Assembly: GCF_028598555.1 (NCBI RefSeq)
Contig: NZ_JAQRFN010000018.1
Location: 23,172-87,171, forward strand
DNA length: 64,000 nucleotides
From: Xenorhabdus anantnagensis
GTDB taxonomy: Bacteria; Pseudomonadota; Gammaproteobacteria; Enterobacterales; Enterobacteriaceae
Direction of reading: 5' to 3'
Part shown: in pieces, positions 29,868 to 39,547 of the stretch
Layout of the letters: every line of letters starts with the position of its first letter
Numbering within the stretch: the first letter of the stretch is position 1
Notes under the pieces: model-generated
Seen by the model: only the letters and a program-made list of their open reading frames with translations
What the model was told of the DNA's origin: nothing
Databases searched by the model: none
Program-made: the position numbers and the translations under genes

Positions 29868-31298
29868 TTGAATACCAGTAAAGAAAACCAAAGTTTCTAC
29901 TTTCACGACTATGAAACGTTTGGTAAGCATCCGGCCCTAGATCGTCCTGCACAATTTGCGGGAGTTCGCACTGATAGTGATTTCAATATCATTGAAGAGC
30001 CTTTAGTGGTGTATTGTGCTCCCGCTGACGATTATCTTCCCGATCCTGAAGCTGTCATGATCACAGGCATTACACCTCAATTGGCATTGAAAAAAGGGGT
30101 CAACGAAGCTGAATTTTCCCGGCAAATTCATGAAGCATTCAGCAAATCCAATACATGTATTCTTGGCTATAATAATATTCGTTTTGATGACGAGGTCAGC
30201 CGTAATATCTTCTATCGTAATTTTTACGATCCTTATGCCTATAGCTGGCAAAAAGGCAACTCCCGCTGGGATTTGCTCGATGTATTACGCGCCTGCTATG
30301 CCCTGCGTCCGGAAGGCATTGTCTGGCCTGAAAATGAGGATGGATTGCCTAGCTTCAAACTGGAACATCTGACAAAAGCCAACGGAGTTGAGCATACTCA
30401 TGCTCATGATGCCATGTCCGATGTTTACGCCACTATTGCAATGGCAAAATTGGTGAAAAAAGCCCAACCTAAACTGTTCGATTATTTTTTTCAGTTGAGA
30501 AATAAACAAAAAGTCAGCAATCAAATTGATATCCCACAAATGAAACCTCTGGTTCATGTATCGGGCATGTTCGGCACTCTGCGCAGCAATATTAGCCTGA
30601 TTGCCCCTTTGGCATGGCATCCAAGTAACCGTAATGCAATCATCATGTACGATCTGGCTGGTGATGTTTCTCCACTTCTGGAACTCAGCGCAGATGAATT
30701 ACGTGAACGCCTGTATACTCGACGGGATAAATTACAGCCAGACCAAAGTCCGGTGCCAATTAAACTAGTACATATTAATAAATGTCCAATCATTGCGCCT
30801 GAAAATACCTTGCGTCCAAAAGATGCAGAGCGAGTTGGACTAGATCGCAACCAGTGTGAGCAAAATTTGGCTATTTTGCGCAATCACTCACAAATTAGAG
30901 AAAAGGTCGTTGAACTGTTTTCTCATCCAGAAGAATTTCCGGAATCTGATAATATCGATACCAAATTATACAGCGGCTTTTTCAGTGATGCTGACAAAAC
31001 TGCTATGGAAATTATCAGAGAAACCTCCCCCCAAAACTTGCCAGCCTTGGATCTAACGTTCCAAGATGCACGTATTAAGCCACTATTATTCCGCTATCGT
31101 GCAAGAAATTATCCAGCAACACTGGATCATGACGAACAACAACGCTGGCTGCGACATCGCCAAGATATGTTAACACAGGAAAATATCAGCCAATATCTTG
31201 CAGCTATTGAAGGGCTTTTTGTTGAATATCAGTCTGATGAAGAAAAATGCCGCCAGTTAAAAACACTGGTTGATTATGCCATTCAAATAGCTGGATAA
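29868..31298 (+). CDS. sbcB: Exodeoxyribonuclease I
   Basis: Processive 3'-5' exonuclease on single-stranded DNA, acting in recombination and mismatch repair. DEDD-type exonuclease: FHDYETFG (residues 13-20) supplies the first Asp-Glu, GYNNIRFDDEVSRN the second, HDAMSDVYAT the last. Then the SH3-like and C-terminal helical domains that form the C-clamp. It is 476 residues (E. coli 475). The start is TTG at 29868, with GGAGAG ten bases before, since no ATG is available in the right place. Confidence 0.96.
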   Translation: MNTSKENQSFYFHDYETFGKHPALDRPAQFAGVRTDSDFNIIEEPLVVYCAPADDYLPDPEAVMITGITPQLALKKGVNEAEFSRQIHEAFSKSNTCILGYNNIRFDDEVSRNIFYRNFYDPYAYSWQKGNSRWDLLDVLRACYALRPEGIVWPENEDGLPSFKLEHLTKANGVEHTHAHDAMSDVYATIAMAKLVKKAQPKLFDYFFQLRNKQKVSNQIDIPQMKPLVHVSGMFGTLRSNISLIAPLAWHPSNRNAIIMYDLAGDVSPLLELSADELRERLYTRRDKLQPDQSPVPIKLVHINKCPIIAPENTLRPKDAERVGLDRNQCEQNLAILRNHSQIREKVVELFSHPEEFPESDNIDTKLYSGFFSDADKTAMEIIRETSPQNLPALDLTFQDARIKPLLFRYRARNYPATLDHDEQQRWLRHRQDMLTQENISQYLAAIEGLFVEYQSDEEKCRQLKTLVDYAIQIAG

Positions 31299-31367
31299 AA
31301 CCCTATATAAGTTCTATATCCAATAAATTTCAAGTTGCAACCTGAACGATAAAGAGAATATTTGTTT

Positions 31368-31412
31368 AAAAAAGAAAAAGACCAACATTGATGTTATGTC
31401 TTTTTCTTTTTT
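31368..31412. terminator. Bidirectional terminator between sbcB and dld
   Basis: AAAAAAGAAAAAGAC pairs with GTCTTTTTCTTTTTT around a 15-base loop. The A- and T-runs serve both strands of this convergent pair. Confidence 0.85.
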
Positions 31413-31432
31413 TGCTCCATCATGAACGCAAG

Positions 31433-33178
31433 CTAATCATTTTTATTTTCAGTAAGTTGGCAATTACATCCTCCCCCCCAATTTTTCAGCTTGGAAGTTT
31501 TACCAATCCCCGGATTTAAAGTATTAGTTGGATCAGTCAGTTGATAGAAGCGCTTAAGCTGTGGTTTAGCTTTATACAAGTGACCAACATTATGTTCGGC
31601 AGGATATTCCGCGCCTCGCTGATCCAAAATCTCCAGCATTTTTGTTTTCAACGCATGGACATCTGTACCTTTTTTAACGATATAATCCTGATGGAAGACA
31701 TAACACATAAAATGTCCATAATATAGCCGGTGAACTAACGCTTCATTGATTTCGGCAGGCAAAGTTTCAAACCACTCACGATCATTACGGCGCAAAGCGA
31801 TATCCAATGCCAAAATATCTTCAACTTCATTACTGTGAACAGCTTGATAACGAATGGCTGCCCCGGCGGCGGCAAAACGATGTAAGAATGCTTTCGCTCC
31901 CTCTTCAGAGGAGCAAACAAAATACTCTCCATCAGCTTGCTTAAAATAACTTTCCAGCCACTCACTCGCCTCTTTTATGCCTTCACCTGACATTTTCAGC
32001 ATCAAATGATGTTCAAAGCGGTTTCGATATTCTTTCAGGCGAGTGGGTAAATGGGAAGGTAACAAACGGCTCAGCCCTTGAATGATACGATCTGTCAGAT
32101 GTGATGGCAAAAATGGCACTTTGCCTAATGTGGCATCGACTCGTCCTTTCAGGTTGAAAAACATTGGCATTTTATCTGTGCCCAGTTTATCAATCATAAT
32201 GAAGGTGTCTTTCCCATATATTTCTGCGATATCAAATATATCCCGATGCATGTATTCCCCAGCGACTGGCAAGTGCTGGAAATTTGATAGAATATGACGT
32301 CGCAATTCTGTCAATACTTTCGATTGGTTAGTGCCGATATAAAAAACCTGAGAAGATGTCTCTGCCGGAAAAGTATCAAGACGGACCGCAAAAACAACCA
32401 ATTTCCCCGCACAACCCGAGGCTTCAAATAGCCTGCGCTCATCAGCATTAAACCTTGATGGCGTATCTGCATCTACATTTCGGATGCGCTGTGAATACTC
32501 ATGATCAGAAGCGACTCTATCATCATGCTGAATATCTTCGGTTCGGTAACGTTGTTCTTCCAGACAAGCTAAAATATCTTCAGGCTGATCACCCAACGAT
32601 ATTCCCAAGTGGTTAATCAGTTCAGCTTCTCCTTTTTCATTGACTCGGCCATAGAGCGCCATTTCAGTATAAGCGGGTCCCCGCTGAACCAAAGAACCCC
32701 CTGAATTGTTGCAAATCCCACCAATAACGGATGCGCCAATACAGGATGAACCAATAACTGAATGTGGTTCACGTCCCAATGGTTTCAATACCTTCTCTAA
32801 ATGCCACAATGTACTGCCAGGGAATGCAATAACTTGATTCGTTGATTGAAGAATCTGAATTTTATCCATTCGTAAGGTACTGATAATAATGATATCACGG
32901 TCATAATCATTGCCACTCGGTGTCGATCCTTCCGTTAACCCAGTATTGGCTGCCTGCATCAAAATGATTTTGTCAGCCTCAACACAGGCTTTGAAGACTT
33001 TCCACAGCTCCAATAATGAACCCGGAAATACAACCGCAAGGGCATTTCCTTGTCCGGAACGAAAACCTTTTCGGTAACGTTCCGTTTTTCTAGGTTCAAT
33101 CAGGATATGAGAGGGTTCAACAATATTCATGAGAGTGGCGATTAATCGCTGATTCTGAGGATTTTTAGCATCATTCAT
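31433..33178 (-). CDS. dld: Quinone-dependent D-lactate dehydrogenase
   Basis: FAD-dependent peripheral membrane enzyme oxidising D-lactate to pyruvate with quinone as acceptor. N-terminal FAD-binding type 4 domain with NTGLTEGSTP and the glycine-rich GSSCIGASVIGGICNNSGG (about residues 143-161), then the Dld-type C-terminal membrane-binding domain ending in KNWGGGCNCQ. It is 581 residues (E. coli 571). It is monocistronic and convergent with sbcB. It is not in this position in E. coli. Confidence 0.95.
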   Translation of the reverse strand: MNDAKNPQNQRLIATLMNIVEPSHILIEPRKTERYRKGFRSGQGNALAVVFPGSLLELWKVFKACVEADKIILMQAANTGLTEGSTPSGNDYDRDIIIISTLRMDKIQILQSTNQVIAFPGSTLWHLEKVLKPLGREPHSVIGSSCIGASVIGGICNNSGGSLVQRGPAYTEMALYGRVNEKGEAELINHLGISLGDQPEDILACLEEQRYRTEDIQHDDRVASDHEYSQRIRNVDADTPSRFNADERRLFEASGCAGKLVVFAVRLDTFPAETSSQVFYIGTNQSKVLTELRRHILSNFQHLPVAGEYMHRDIFDIAEIYGKDTFIMIDKLGTDKMPMFFNLKGRVDATLGKVPFLPSHLTDRIIQGLSRLLPSHLPTRLKEYRNRFEHHLMLKMSGEGIKEASEWLESYFKQADGEYFVCSSEEGAKAFLHRFAAAGAAIRYQAVHSNEVEDILALDIALRRNDREWFETLPAEINEALVHRLYYGHFMCYVFHQDYIVKKGTDVHALKTKMLEILDQRGAEYPAEHNVGHLYKAKPQLKRFYQLTDPTNTLNPGIGKTSKLKNWGGGCNCQLTENKND

Positions 33179-33411
33179 AATAATTCTCTTACCTTACTAG
33201 AGCCAGACAGACCAGCTCTTAATGAAATCAGGCATGGCTAATTTACCGTTTATTATATGATGTCTTTTGGTAATATCTGTATGATTTATACTCTTTTTTC
33301 ATTTCAAGTAAAAATCCACCTTCATAGAAAGCCATATTGATTGTGCCCCAAACGGACGCGTAAAAAACTAAAAACCCTGAGATGTATTTCAACTCAGGTA
33401 AAACATAAAAT
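33179..33411. other. plaP-dld gap
   Basis: Holds the dld promoter region (minus strand) and, at 33374-33398, a weak CCTGAG/CTCAGG hairpin before the plaP terminator. No gene is seen. Confidence 0.4.
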
Positions 33412-33437
33412 AAAATAGCACCCGAAGGTGCTGTTTT
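33412..33437 (-). terminator. Intrinsic terminator of plaP
   Basis: Stem AGCACC/GGTGCT (33417-33432) with a CGAA loop; on the minus strand ATTTTATTTTA follows. About 60 bases after the plaP stop. Confidence 0.75.
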
Positions 33438-33497
33438 AAAACCAAACTTTCAATTTTGATTTGCTGATTTTTAGCAATAATCTGAACCGCTTTCTGA

Positions 33498-34874
33498 CTA
33501 TGATTCAGTAAACTGTGGCAGTGGTTGACGGAAGCTACGAGTCAGGAAAAACATGTAAAGAAGACCAATACTTCCCCAAATCAAACCTAATTCCATAGAG
33601 TTTACTTCCAAATTCATCCACAAAACACCCACTGTCGCAGCACCAAGAAGTGGTAATATCAAGAAGTTCAAGGTGTCTTTCAATGTATTATTGCGACGTT
33701 CACGAATATAGAATTGAGAAATCACCGATAAGTTCACAAACGTAAATGCAACCAATGCACCAAAATTAATCAGTGCCGTTGCAGTCACCAGATTCAACCA
33801 ACCTGCGGATAAAGCAATAATGCCAACCAATATCACGTTAATTGATGGAGTACGCCATTTAGGGTGAATATAAGCAAATACTTTTTCAGGTAATACACCA
33901 TCACGCCCCATTACATAGAGCAGACGAGATACACCTGCATGTGCAGCCATACCAGAAGCCATCACAGTTACACAGGAAAACACCAAAATAATCGATTGAA
34001 ATAGTGCTCCTGCAACATACAGCATAATTTCTGGCTGAGATTCATCAGGGTTTTTAAACCGAGAAATATCAGGGAAATAGAGCTGTAAGAAATAAGATAC
34101 AGCAATGAAGATAACACCACCAATTAATGCAGTCAGGAAAATCGCTTTCGGAATAACCTTTTCTGCATTAGGTGTTTCTTCAGATAAAGAACTAATACCA
34201 TCAAACCCGAGGAAAGAGAAACAAAGTATCGTCGCTCCGGTTATCATTGGAATCAATTTTGCTTCTTCCGACGTAAACGGTCGCATACTGAACAAAGTGC
34301 CAGCACCTTCCCCGCTATGTACGCCATACATTAAGAAACCGACAAATGCCACTATGACAGCAACTTGCACAACCACAATCAGGCCATTAAGGTTTGCTAC
34401 AACGTTAATACCACTCAGGTTGAACACTGTCATCAATACTGCCAAACCAGCCACAAAGATCCAAGGATCAATGCCTGGGAAAATGGCTTGAAGATAAATT
34501 TTTGCCAGCAAGATATTGATCATCGGCATAAGCAGATAATCCAGTAAAGACGACCAACCTACCATAAACCCAAGATGGGGATTCATTGATTTTTGTACGT
34601 ATGTGTAGGCGGAACCTGCTGATGGGAAACGTTTTACTAATTTTCCATAACTTAAAGCTGTAAATAAAATTGCGGTCAATGCGATAGCATAAGATGTCGC
34701 AACATGTCCATCCGTCAATTTGGAAACTATGCCAAAAGTATCAAAAATAGTCATTGGCTGCATGTACGCAAGCCCCATCATGACGACTTGAAACAGAGTC
34801 AATGTTCTTCTCAATTGAACGCGATTGCTGGTACTGGTTTGGTTAGTACCGAGAGAGATTGAATTATGCGACAT
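33498..34874 (-). CDS. plaP: Putrescine importer PlaP (YeeF)
   Basis: Inner-membrane APC-superfamily permease; E. coli PlaP is a low-affinity, proton-driven putrescine importer linked to pilus-driven surface motility. It is 458 residues with about twelve membrane helices. Close matches: [66 protein letters not shown] is eight bases before ATG 34874, and lies inside an overlapping upstream ORF (see 34864-35076), which suggests translational coupling. Like E. coli, it is near sbcB and tmaR. Confidence 0.93.
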   Translation of the reverse strand: MSHNSISLGTNQTSTSNRVQLRRTLTLFQVVMMGLAYMQPMTIFDTFGIVSKLTDGHVATSYAIALTAILFTALSYGKLVKRFPSAGSAYTYVQKSMNPHLGFMVGWSSLLDYLLMPMINILLAKIYLQAIFPGIDPWIFVAGLAVLMTVFNLSGINVVANLNGLIVVVQVAVIVAFVGFLMYGVHSGEGAGTLFSMRPFTSEEAKLIPMITGATILCFSFLGFDGISSLSEETPNAEKVIPKAIFLTALIGGVIFIAVSYFLQLYFPDISRFKNPDESQPEIMLYVAGALFQSIILVFSCVTVMASGMAAHAGVSRLLYVMGRDGVLPEKVFAYIHPKWRTPSINVILVGIIALSAGWLNLVTATALINFGALVAFTFVNLSVISQFYIRERRNNTLKDTLNFLILPLLGAATVGVLWMNLEVNSMELGLIWGSIGLLYMFFLTRSFRQPLPQFTES

Positions 34875-35076
34875 GAGCGAAACCTCCCATAACTTCGATC
34901 TGGGTACTGATACAACTACTTAATCGATAGTTACTGGGTAGACTTCGCATCTGTCTATAGACAGAAAAGAAAGAAGAATTAAAAGATGGTGAACTGACAG
35001 AGGGAGATGCCCCATAGTCATCGTTGCAGCAACGAGCGCCAATTGGCACAAGTGCAAAAGAAAATAATTGCTCCAT
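34864..35076 (-). CDS. Possible leader ORF overlapping plaP start
   Basis: A 70-codon ORF (starting [17 protein letters not shown] and ending MGGFAHVA) with GAGGA eight bases before its ATG. Its TAA lies 11 bases inside plaP, and its last codons contain the plaP ribosome site. The composition is odd for a stable protein (rich in Ser, four Cys). It matches nothing I know. It could be a regulatory leader peptide or a chance ORF in a long 5' leader. Confidence 0.4.
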   Translation of the reverse strand: MEQLFSFALVPIGARCCNDDYGASPSVSSPSFNSSFFSVYRQMRSLPSNYRLSSCISTQIEVMGGFAHVA

Positions 35077-35186
35077 ATTTGCATTCCTCAGTACAGCAAC
35101 CTCGTTTCAATTATGGTTGCTTATGGTCAGTATCGATCCGGAACAGAATCCGGCCTCTTGGTGTTGTAAAAAATAACTCAAAGCAA

Positions 35187-35225
35187 AAAAAATAACTGGT
35201 GCATATTTACACACCAGTTATTTTT
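35187..35225 (-). terminator. Intrinsic terminator with no assigned gene, upstream of plaP
   Basis: AAAAAATAACTGGTG pairs with CACCAGTTATTTTT across a 10-base loop, and the minus strand continues TTTTTTTTGC. The receptor gene upstream has its own terminator at 35441-35480, so this one should end another short transcript or interrupt the plaP leader. Confidence 0.8.
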
Positions 35226-35440
35226 AGTGCACGCATTTTGCCCTTCAAGTCCAGAAATAGCAAGCCCACGACACTAAAAATTTATTATTTTTTACGACAC
35301 TACAAAGCCTTATAAAATAAGCTCTTACTGAGTTTGTGCTCAAGCCTAACGCCTTCATATCCGTTGATTGGCCTTTGGTTGTTTTTTAGCACAGAGGAGA
35401 ACTATTTGCCATCGAGTTATGAATATTTTGATAGCAAAAA
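35226..35440 (-). other. Gap between two terminators; candidate small RNA
   Basis: About 215 bases with no ORF. On the minus strand a possible promoter is TTGAGC (35338-35343), 17 bases, TTATTT (35315-35320), which would give an RNA of about 120-130 bases ending at the 35187 terminator. Within it GTGTCGT occurs twice. The promoter match is only fair. Confidence 0.3.
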
Positions 35441-35480
35441 AAATCACCCCGTCACCACAGAATTGATGACGGGATGATTT
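35441..35480 (-). terminator. Intrinsic terminator of the TonB-dependent receptor gene
   Basis: AAATCACCCCGTCA pairs with TGACGGGATGATTT (one mismatch), followed on the minus strand by seven T. It is 60 bases after the receptor stop. Confidence 0.88.
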
Positions 35481-35539
35481 TATATGATGTCTAAATGTTA
35501 TGTATAACGACTAATATTAATAAAAAAGTGAAATATTAG

Positions 35540-37498
35540 TTAAAAGTCATAATTAATGCCGATATTGTAACGGCGACCATCCAGGACTGCATCATGGCTT
35601 TCTTCAGTTACTCGTTTGTCAAAAACGTTATAGACCCCACCTAACAAGCGTAGGTTTTTAGCCAAATTATAAGTCACCCCTAGATCAACAAAAGTATAAG
35701 AAGGGGTTCCATCTCTCATACTAGAGCGATATTGATAATTTTTTGTTTTACTGCGGAAATTAATACGAGTCCACGTATCCAACTTGGATAACGGCTGCCA
35801 GTTCAAGGTTGCATTCGCCATATGTGTTGGCATTTTATTTAATGGTTGACCTTTGAACTTACCGCTTTTTTGCTCAGAATTAGTATAAGTATAGTTTGCT
35901 GCCAATGACAAATTTTCAACAATATCCCAATTCAGGGTCGTTTCGATACCTCGAATATTAGCCTTATCAACATTTATACGTTTGTTAATAAAATCATAAT
36001 CGTCACCACCCAGTTTACAACCTTTGTCGCAATATCCAATTTCTGTGATTTTATCTTTAAAATTAGTATTAAAGATAGTTACACCAACATTAAAGTTTTC
36101 TTGATTATTCCAGATAATACTAATTTCTTCATTAATACTTTTTTCTGGCTTGAGATCTGAATTCCCTAAGATCATTCCTTTGCTAAAACGCCCACCTGTT
36201 GTCTGTCCCCAGTTAGGAGCAACTTGTCTTATATCAGGAGAACGATAACCTGTAGAAACCCCTCCCTTAATCGTCCACTGCTCATCAGAGTGCCATACTC
36301 CATATAGGCGAGGTGTCCAATGCATTCCGAAATTTTGATCTTTATCTAACCGAACTCCACCAGTCAGAGCAAAATCATTAACCATTTGCCATTCGTCTTC
36401 TAGAACTAACGCCCAACTCCAGCGAGTTAACTTATTAACATCTTTAGCTGAAGGTAGTTTATTGCTATTGTCTCGTAAATCCTCATAACGATATTGGCCG
36501 CCAATGCTTACTGTATGGTCATCGAATACTAGTGTCGTATGGTTATTAAATACCGTGTCATTGTTTGTCATATCACGTTCAGGATTACGAGCCTCATCTC
36601 TTTGAATATAAGAGGTCGTCGTGCCAAAATCATAAATACCATGATGAGTAATAGCGTAATTATTACGTTTATAACGGCTTATATCATTATCACAAGATTT
36701 TGGCTGGCAATCACGAGTCTTGCCAATCGTTGAATCTCGATCTTGTTCATAGCGGCCAGCTTCAAAAGTAAAAGCATTTTGCTCATCTGGAGTTAAGGAG
36801 AAAGCTATCGCTCCGTTGCGCATTTCTTGCTCTCTAAATCCCCCTGAAAATTTATCTTCATCACGATGCGAATATGAGCCATTTACTCTCAATCCCAACA
36901 ATCCATCAATGACCGGGCCTGCTGCATAAATACTATTCTGGTAACTGTTACCAGAATCTTTACTTTCAGTTAGGGTAGCATCTGCTCTCAGGCTTAAATG
37001 CCATTCCTTCTGAGCCTTACGAGTAATAACATTAATCACACCGCCCATAGCATCAGAACCATATAGAGAAGACATAGGTCCTCTCACTACCTCAATACGC
37101 TCAATTGCAGTCAGCGGAGGTAACCATCCTTGTTCAATTCCCGAACCATCACTATTCGGACGAGTGTTACGCGTATCAACACGCTTACCATCAACTAGGA
37201 TCATGGTATATTTTGAAGCCATACCACGAATACTGATATCACTGCTACTACCACCACCAGTAACAACCACGCCCGGTACATCTTTCAATGCATCCGTTAC
37301 ATCACGGTAGGCTTTAGTTTCCAGTTGTTCACGGCTGACAACTGAAATAGAAGCTGGTGCATCTTCAATCTTTTGCTGGAACCCCGCCGCTGTAGTGACA
37401 ATAATTTTATCTTCACTATTATTAGCAGCCAAAACAGTGCTGGACGAAATAGCAGCAATAATACCTAATACAATTTTTTTCTTTGCAAAAACAGCCAT
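35540..37498 (-). CDS. TonB-dependent siderophore receptor, CirA/IrgA type
   Basis: Outer-membrane beta-barrel importing ferric catecholate-type siderophores with TonB energy. Signal peptide MAVFAKKKIVLGIIAAISSS ending TVLA, a TonB box-like EDKIIVTTA, plug domain with DAPASISVVSREQL, ILVDGKRVDTRN and VRGPMSSLYGSDAMGGVINV, then the barrel ending in the C-terminal Phe (NIGINYDF). Start 37498 (GGAG eight bases upstream) gives 652 residues; E. coli CirA is 663. It resembles CirA across the plug and sits next to lysP as cirA does in E. coli. A Cys-rich extracellular loop (DCQPKSCDND, YCDKGCKLGG) differs from CirA. The true ligand is unknown. Confidence 0.88.
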   Translation of the reverse strand: MAVFAKKKIVLGIIAAISSSTVLAANNSEDKIIVTTAAGFQQKIEDAPASISVVSREQLETKAYRDVTDALKDVPGVVVTGGGSSSDISIRGMASKYTMILVDGKRVDTRNTRPNSDGSGIEQGWLPPLTAIERIEVVRGPMSSLYGSDAMGGVINVITRKAQKEWHLSLRADATLTESKDSGNSYQNSIYAAGPVIDGLLGLRVNGSYSHRDEDKFSGGFREQEMRNGAIAFSLTPDEQNAFTFEAGRYEQDRDSTIGKTRDCQPKSCDNDISRYKRNNYAITHHGIYDFGTTTSYIQRDEARNPERDMTNNDTVFNNHTTLVFDDHTVSIGGQYRYEDLRDNSNKLPSAKDVNKLTRWSWALVLEDEWQMVNDFALTGGVRLDKDQNFGMHWTPRLYGVWHSDEQWTIKGGVSTGYRSPDIRQVAPNWGQTTGGRFSKGMILGNSDLKPEKSINEEISIIWNNQENFNVGVTIFNTNFKDKITEIGYCDKGCKLGGDDYDFINKRINVDKANIRGIETTLNWDIVENLSLAANYTYTNSEQKSGKFKGQPLNKMPTHMANATLNWQPLSKLDTWTRINFRSKTKNYQYRSSMRDGTPSYTFVDLGVTYNLAKNLRLLGGVYNVFDKRVTEESHDAVLDGRRYNIGINYDF

Positions 37499-37566
37499 TC
37501 CCGATTCTCCGAAAGGTAGAATAGAATTATTTAAATTAATATGGGTAACCAACACGCGTCCACAGC

Positions 37567-37590
37567 ACAGGGATAACTAATTATCCCTGT
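37567..37590. promoter_or_regulatory. 10-bp inverted repeat upstream of the receptor gene
   Basis: ACAGGGATAA (37567-37576), CTAA, TTATCCCTGT (37581-37590), a perfect palindrome in the 158-base gap between the ABC ATPase gene and the receptor gene. There is no T-run. It could be an RNA hairpin separating expression of the two units, or an operator. Confidence 0.5.
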
Positions 37591-37656
37591 CAGGGTTGTA
37601 TTTATTAAATTAGTTATACTTTAATTTTAATAAATTGATTTATAACTTTTATTATT

Positions 37657-38445
37657 CTAACTCACTAATTCTGTCACTAAACCATCAATTAGTACTTGAG
37701 GTACTCCCTGAGAACAATGTTCAATTCGGCCTTTAATACCATACACTTCCGCCAAACTACCTGAAGTAATAACTTGTTCAGGTGTACCTTCGGAAATTAA
37801 ATTACCTTTTTTTAGCATTAATACATGGTCGCCATGACGTAATGCGATATTAATATCGTGGACAACAACAATCGTAATAATATTGCGACGACGCGTTTCA
37901 CGTGCAACTAAATCCATTACATGATATTGGTAATTTAAATCCAATGCGCTTAATGGTTCATCTAATAATAATAATGTCGGACGGCGGATTAATGATTGAG
38001 CCAACCCAACCAACTGCTTCTGACCACCAGACAATTGGTCCAGATAACTGAGCGCTAAATGCTCAATACCGAGCTGGCGCAATAGTTCCATGACTTCTTG
38101 TTCACATTGGCTACTGCCCACACCACCTGATGCTCGTTGAGCAACGATAACCGACTCCAATACATGAAGATGCACACCTGCCGGTAATGATTGAGGTAAA
38201 TAAACCACATTTTGAGCACGTTGGGCAAAATTCATCTTCATCAGATCCTGCCCATCCAACAGCAGTTCACCGCTGGCTTTATTCAATCCCGCCAGTGAAC
38301 GCAGGAGTGTTGATTTACCGCAACCATTCGGCCCCAACAATACGGTGATTTGACCACGTGGTAATAGATTAATATCCAGATTTTCAATCACAGGGTGCTT
38401 CGAATATCCCGTCGTCAAGCGATTGATTTTTAGTCCCTGGTTCAT
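37657..38445 (-). CDS. Iron-siderophore ABC transporter ATPase
   Basis: Cytoplasmic ATPase of a FecE/BtuD-type importer. Walker A GPNGCGKST (about residues 38-46), Q-loop YLPQSLPAG, signature LSGGQKQ, Walker B LLLLDEPLSALD and the switch His in VVVHDIN. It is 262 residues. It overlaps the permease gene by four bases (38442-38445). Order and strand match binding protein, permease, ATPase, receptor. Confidence 0.93.
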   Translation of the reverse strand: MNQGLKINRLTTGYSKHPVIENLDINLLPRGQITVLLGPNGCGKSTLLRSLAGLNKASGELLLDGQDLMKMNFAQRAQNVVYLPQSLPAGVHLHVLESVIVAQRASGGVGSSQCEQEVMELLRQLGIEHLALSYLDQLSGGQKQLVGLAQSLIRRPTLLLLDEPLSALDLNYQYHVMDLVARETRRRNIITIVVVHDINIALRHGDHVLMLKKGNLISEGTPEQVITSGSLAEVYGIKGRIEHCSQGVPQVLIDGLVTELVS

Positions 38446-39527
38446 ACATTCCCCCTATGGCGTAAAACAATGCTCAGGAAGAAAGGCACACCGACCAGCG
38501 ATGTTACGATCCCAACGGGAATGATAACGCCCGGGATCAGGTTTTTAGAGGCGATGGAAGCCATTGATAAAACCAATGCACCAATCAATGCACTCGCAGG
38601 CAGGAAGAAACGGTGATCTTCACCAAACATCATTCTGGCGATATGAGGTGCCACCAATCCAATAAAAGCAATCGGGCCAACAAATGCAACCGCCAATGCC
38701 GTCAGGATACTGATACGCAACAATGTTCCCAAACGAAGGCGACTAATATTGATACCAAAGCTGATCGCGCGATCTTCTCCCAGACGTAAGGCGGTCAACT
38801 TCCAAGAATTACTCATTGAGATAGGCATAATGACCGAGAAAACTAACATCATAATGCCCAGTTTTTCCCATGTCGCTCTACCCAAGCTACCCATTGTCCA
38901 AAAAACCAACCCTTGTAAGGTATCTTCCGTAGCGATAAATTGCATCATCGAAACTAACGCATTGAAGGTAAATACCATCGCAATGCCGAACAATACAACG
39001 CCTGAGGTTGCAACTCTTGTCCAACGGGTAACGCCATCAAGCATGAGGGCAGCCAATAACGCAAAGAGAAAAGCATTTGCAGAAATAAACCACTGATCAG
39101 GTATTCCCGGAATACCAATTCCAAGCACAATAGCCAATGCTGCACCAAAAGAAGCGGCATTGGAAACCCCCAACGTAAATGGGCTAGCCAGTGGGTTATT
39201 CAGGATTGTCTGCATTTCAGCGCCAGCCAATCCAAGCGATAGGCCGATCACTACCGCCATCAGGGTATAGGGTAATCGAATATCCCAAACAATCACCCGG
39301 GTTGCTGTGTTAACACTTTCTGGCGAAACCAGTGTTTGCCAGAGGGTTTGCAGTGATAACCCTGATGGTCCCATTGTAAAATCCAATACAACAGAGATGC
39401 CAATCACCAATACGATGAATAATATCCATGCAATACGTCGGCGCAGGATATGACGATAATGTGCTTTTATATCGCAATCACTTAATTGCTGTTTCACCTT
39501 TGGCATAGGCTCGGTAGTGACACTCAT
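38442..39527 (-). CDS. Iron-siderophore ABC transporter permease (FecCD family)
   Basis: Inner-membrane permease of the BtuC/FecCD family, 361 residues with about ten hydrophobic segments after a cytoplasmic N-terminus of about 30 residues. Motifs GAEMQTILNNPLASPFTLGVS and GPIAFIGLVAPHIARMM contact the ATPase and are diagnostic (positions about 105 and 285). It probably works as a homodimer, since only one permease gene is present. It follows the binding-protein gene by 20 bases. Confidence 0.93.
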   Translation of the reverse strand: MSVTTEPMPKVKQQLSDCDIKAHYRHILRRRIAWILFIVLVIGISVVLDFTMGPSGLSLQTLWQTLVSPESVNTATRVIVWDIRLPYTLMAVVIGLSLGLAGAEMQTILNNPLASPFTLGVSNAASFGAALAIVLGIGIPGIPDQWFISANAFLFALLAALMLDGVTRWTRVATSGVVLFGIAMVFTFNALVSMMQFIATEDTLQGLVFWTMGSLGRATWEKLGIMMLVFSVIMPISMSNSWKLTALRLGEDRAISFGINISRLRLGTLLRISILTALAVAFVGPIAFIGLVAPHIARMMFGEDHRFFLPASALIGALVLSMASIASKNLIPGVIIPVGIVTSLVGVPFFLSIVLRHRGNV

Positions 39528-39547
39528 TTTTTATTACCTATTACTGC

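Noticed and set aside
35007..35195. Plus-strand 62-codon ORF upstream of plaP
   Set aside because: No ribosome site, and it overlaps the better supported minus-strand leader ORF.
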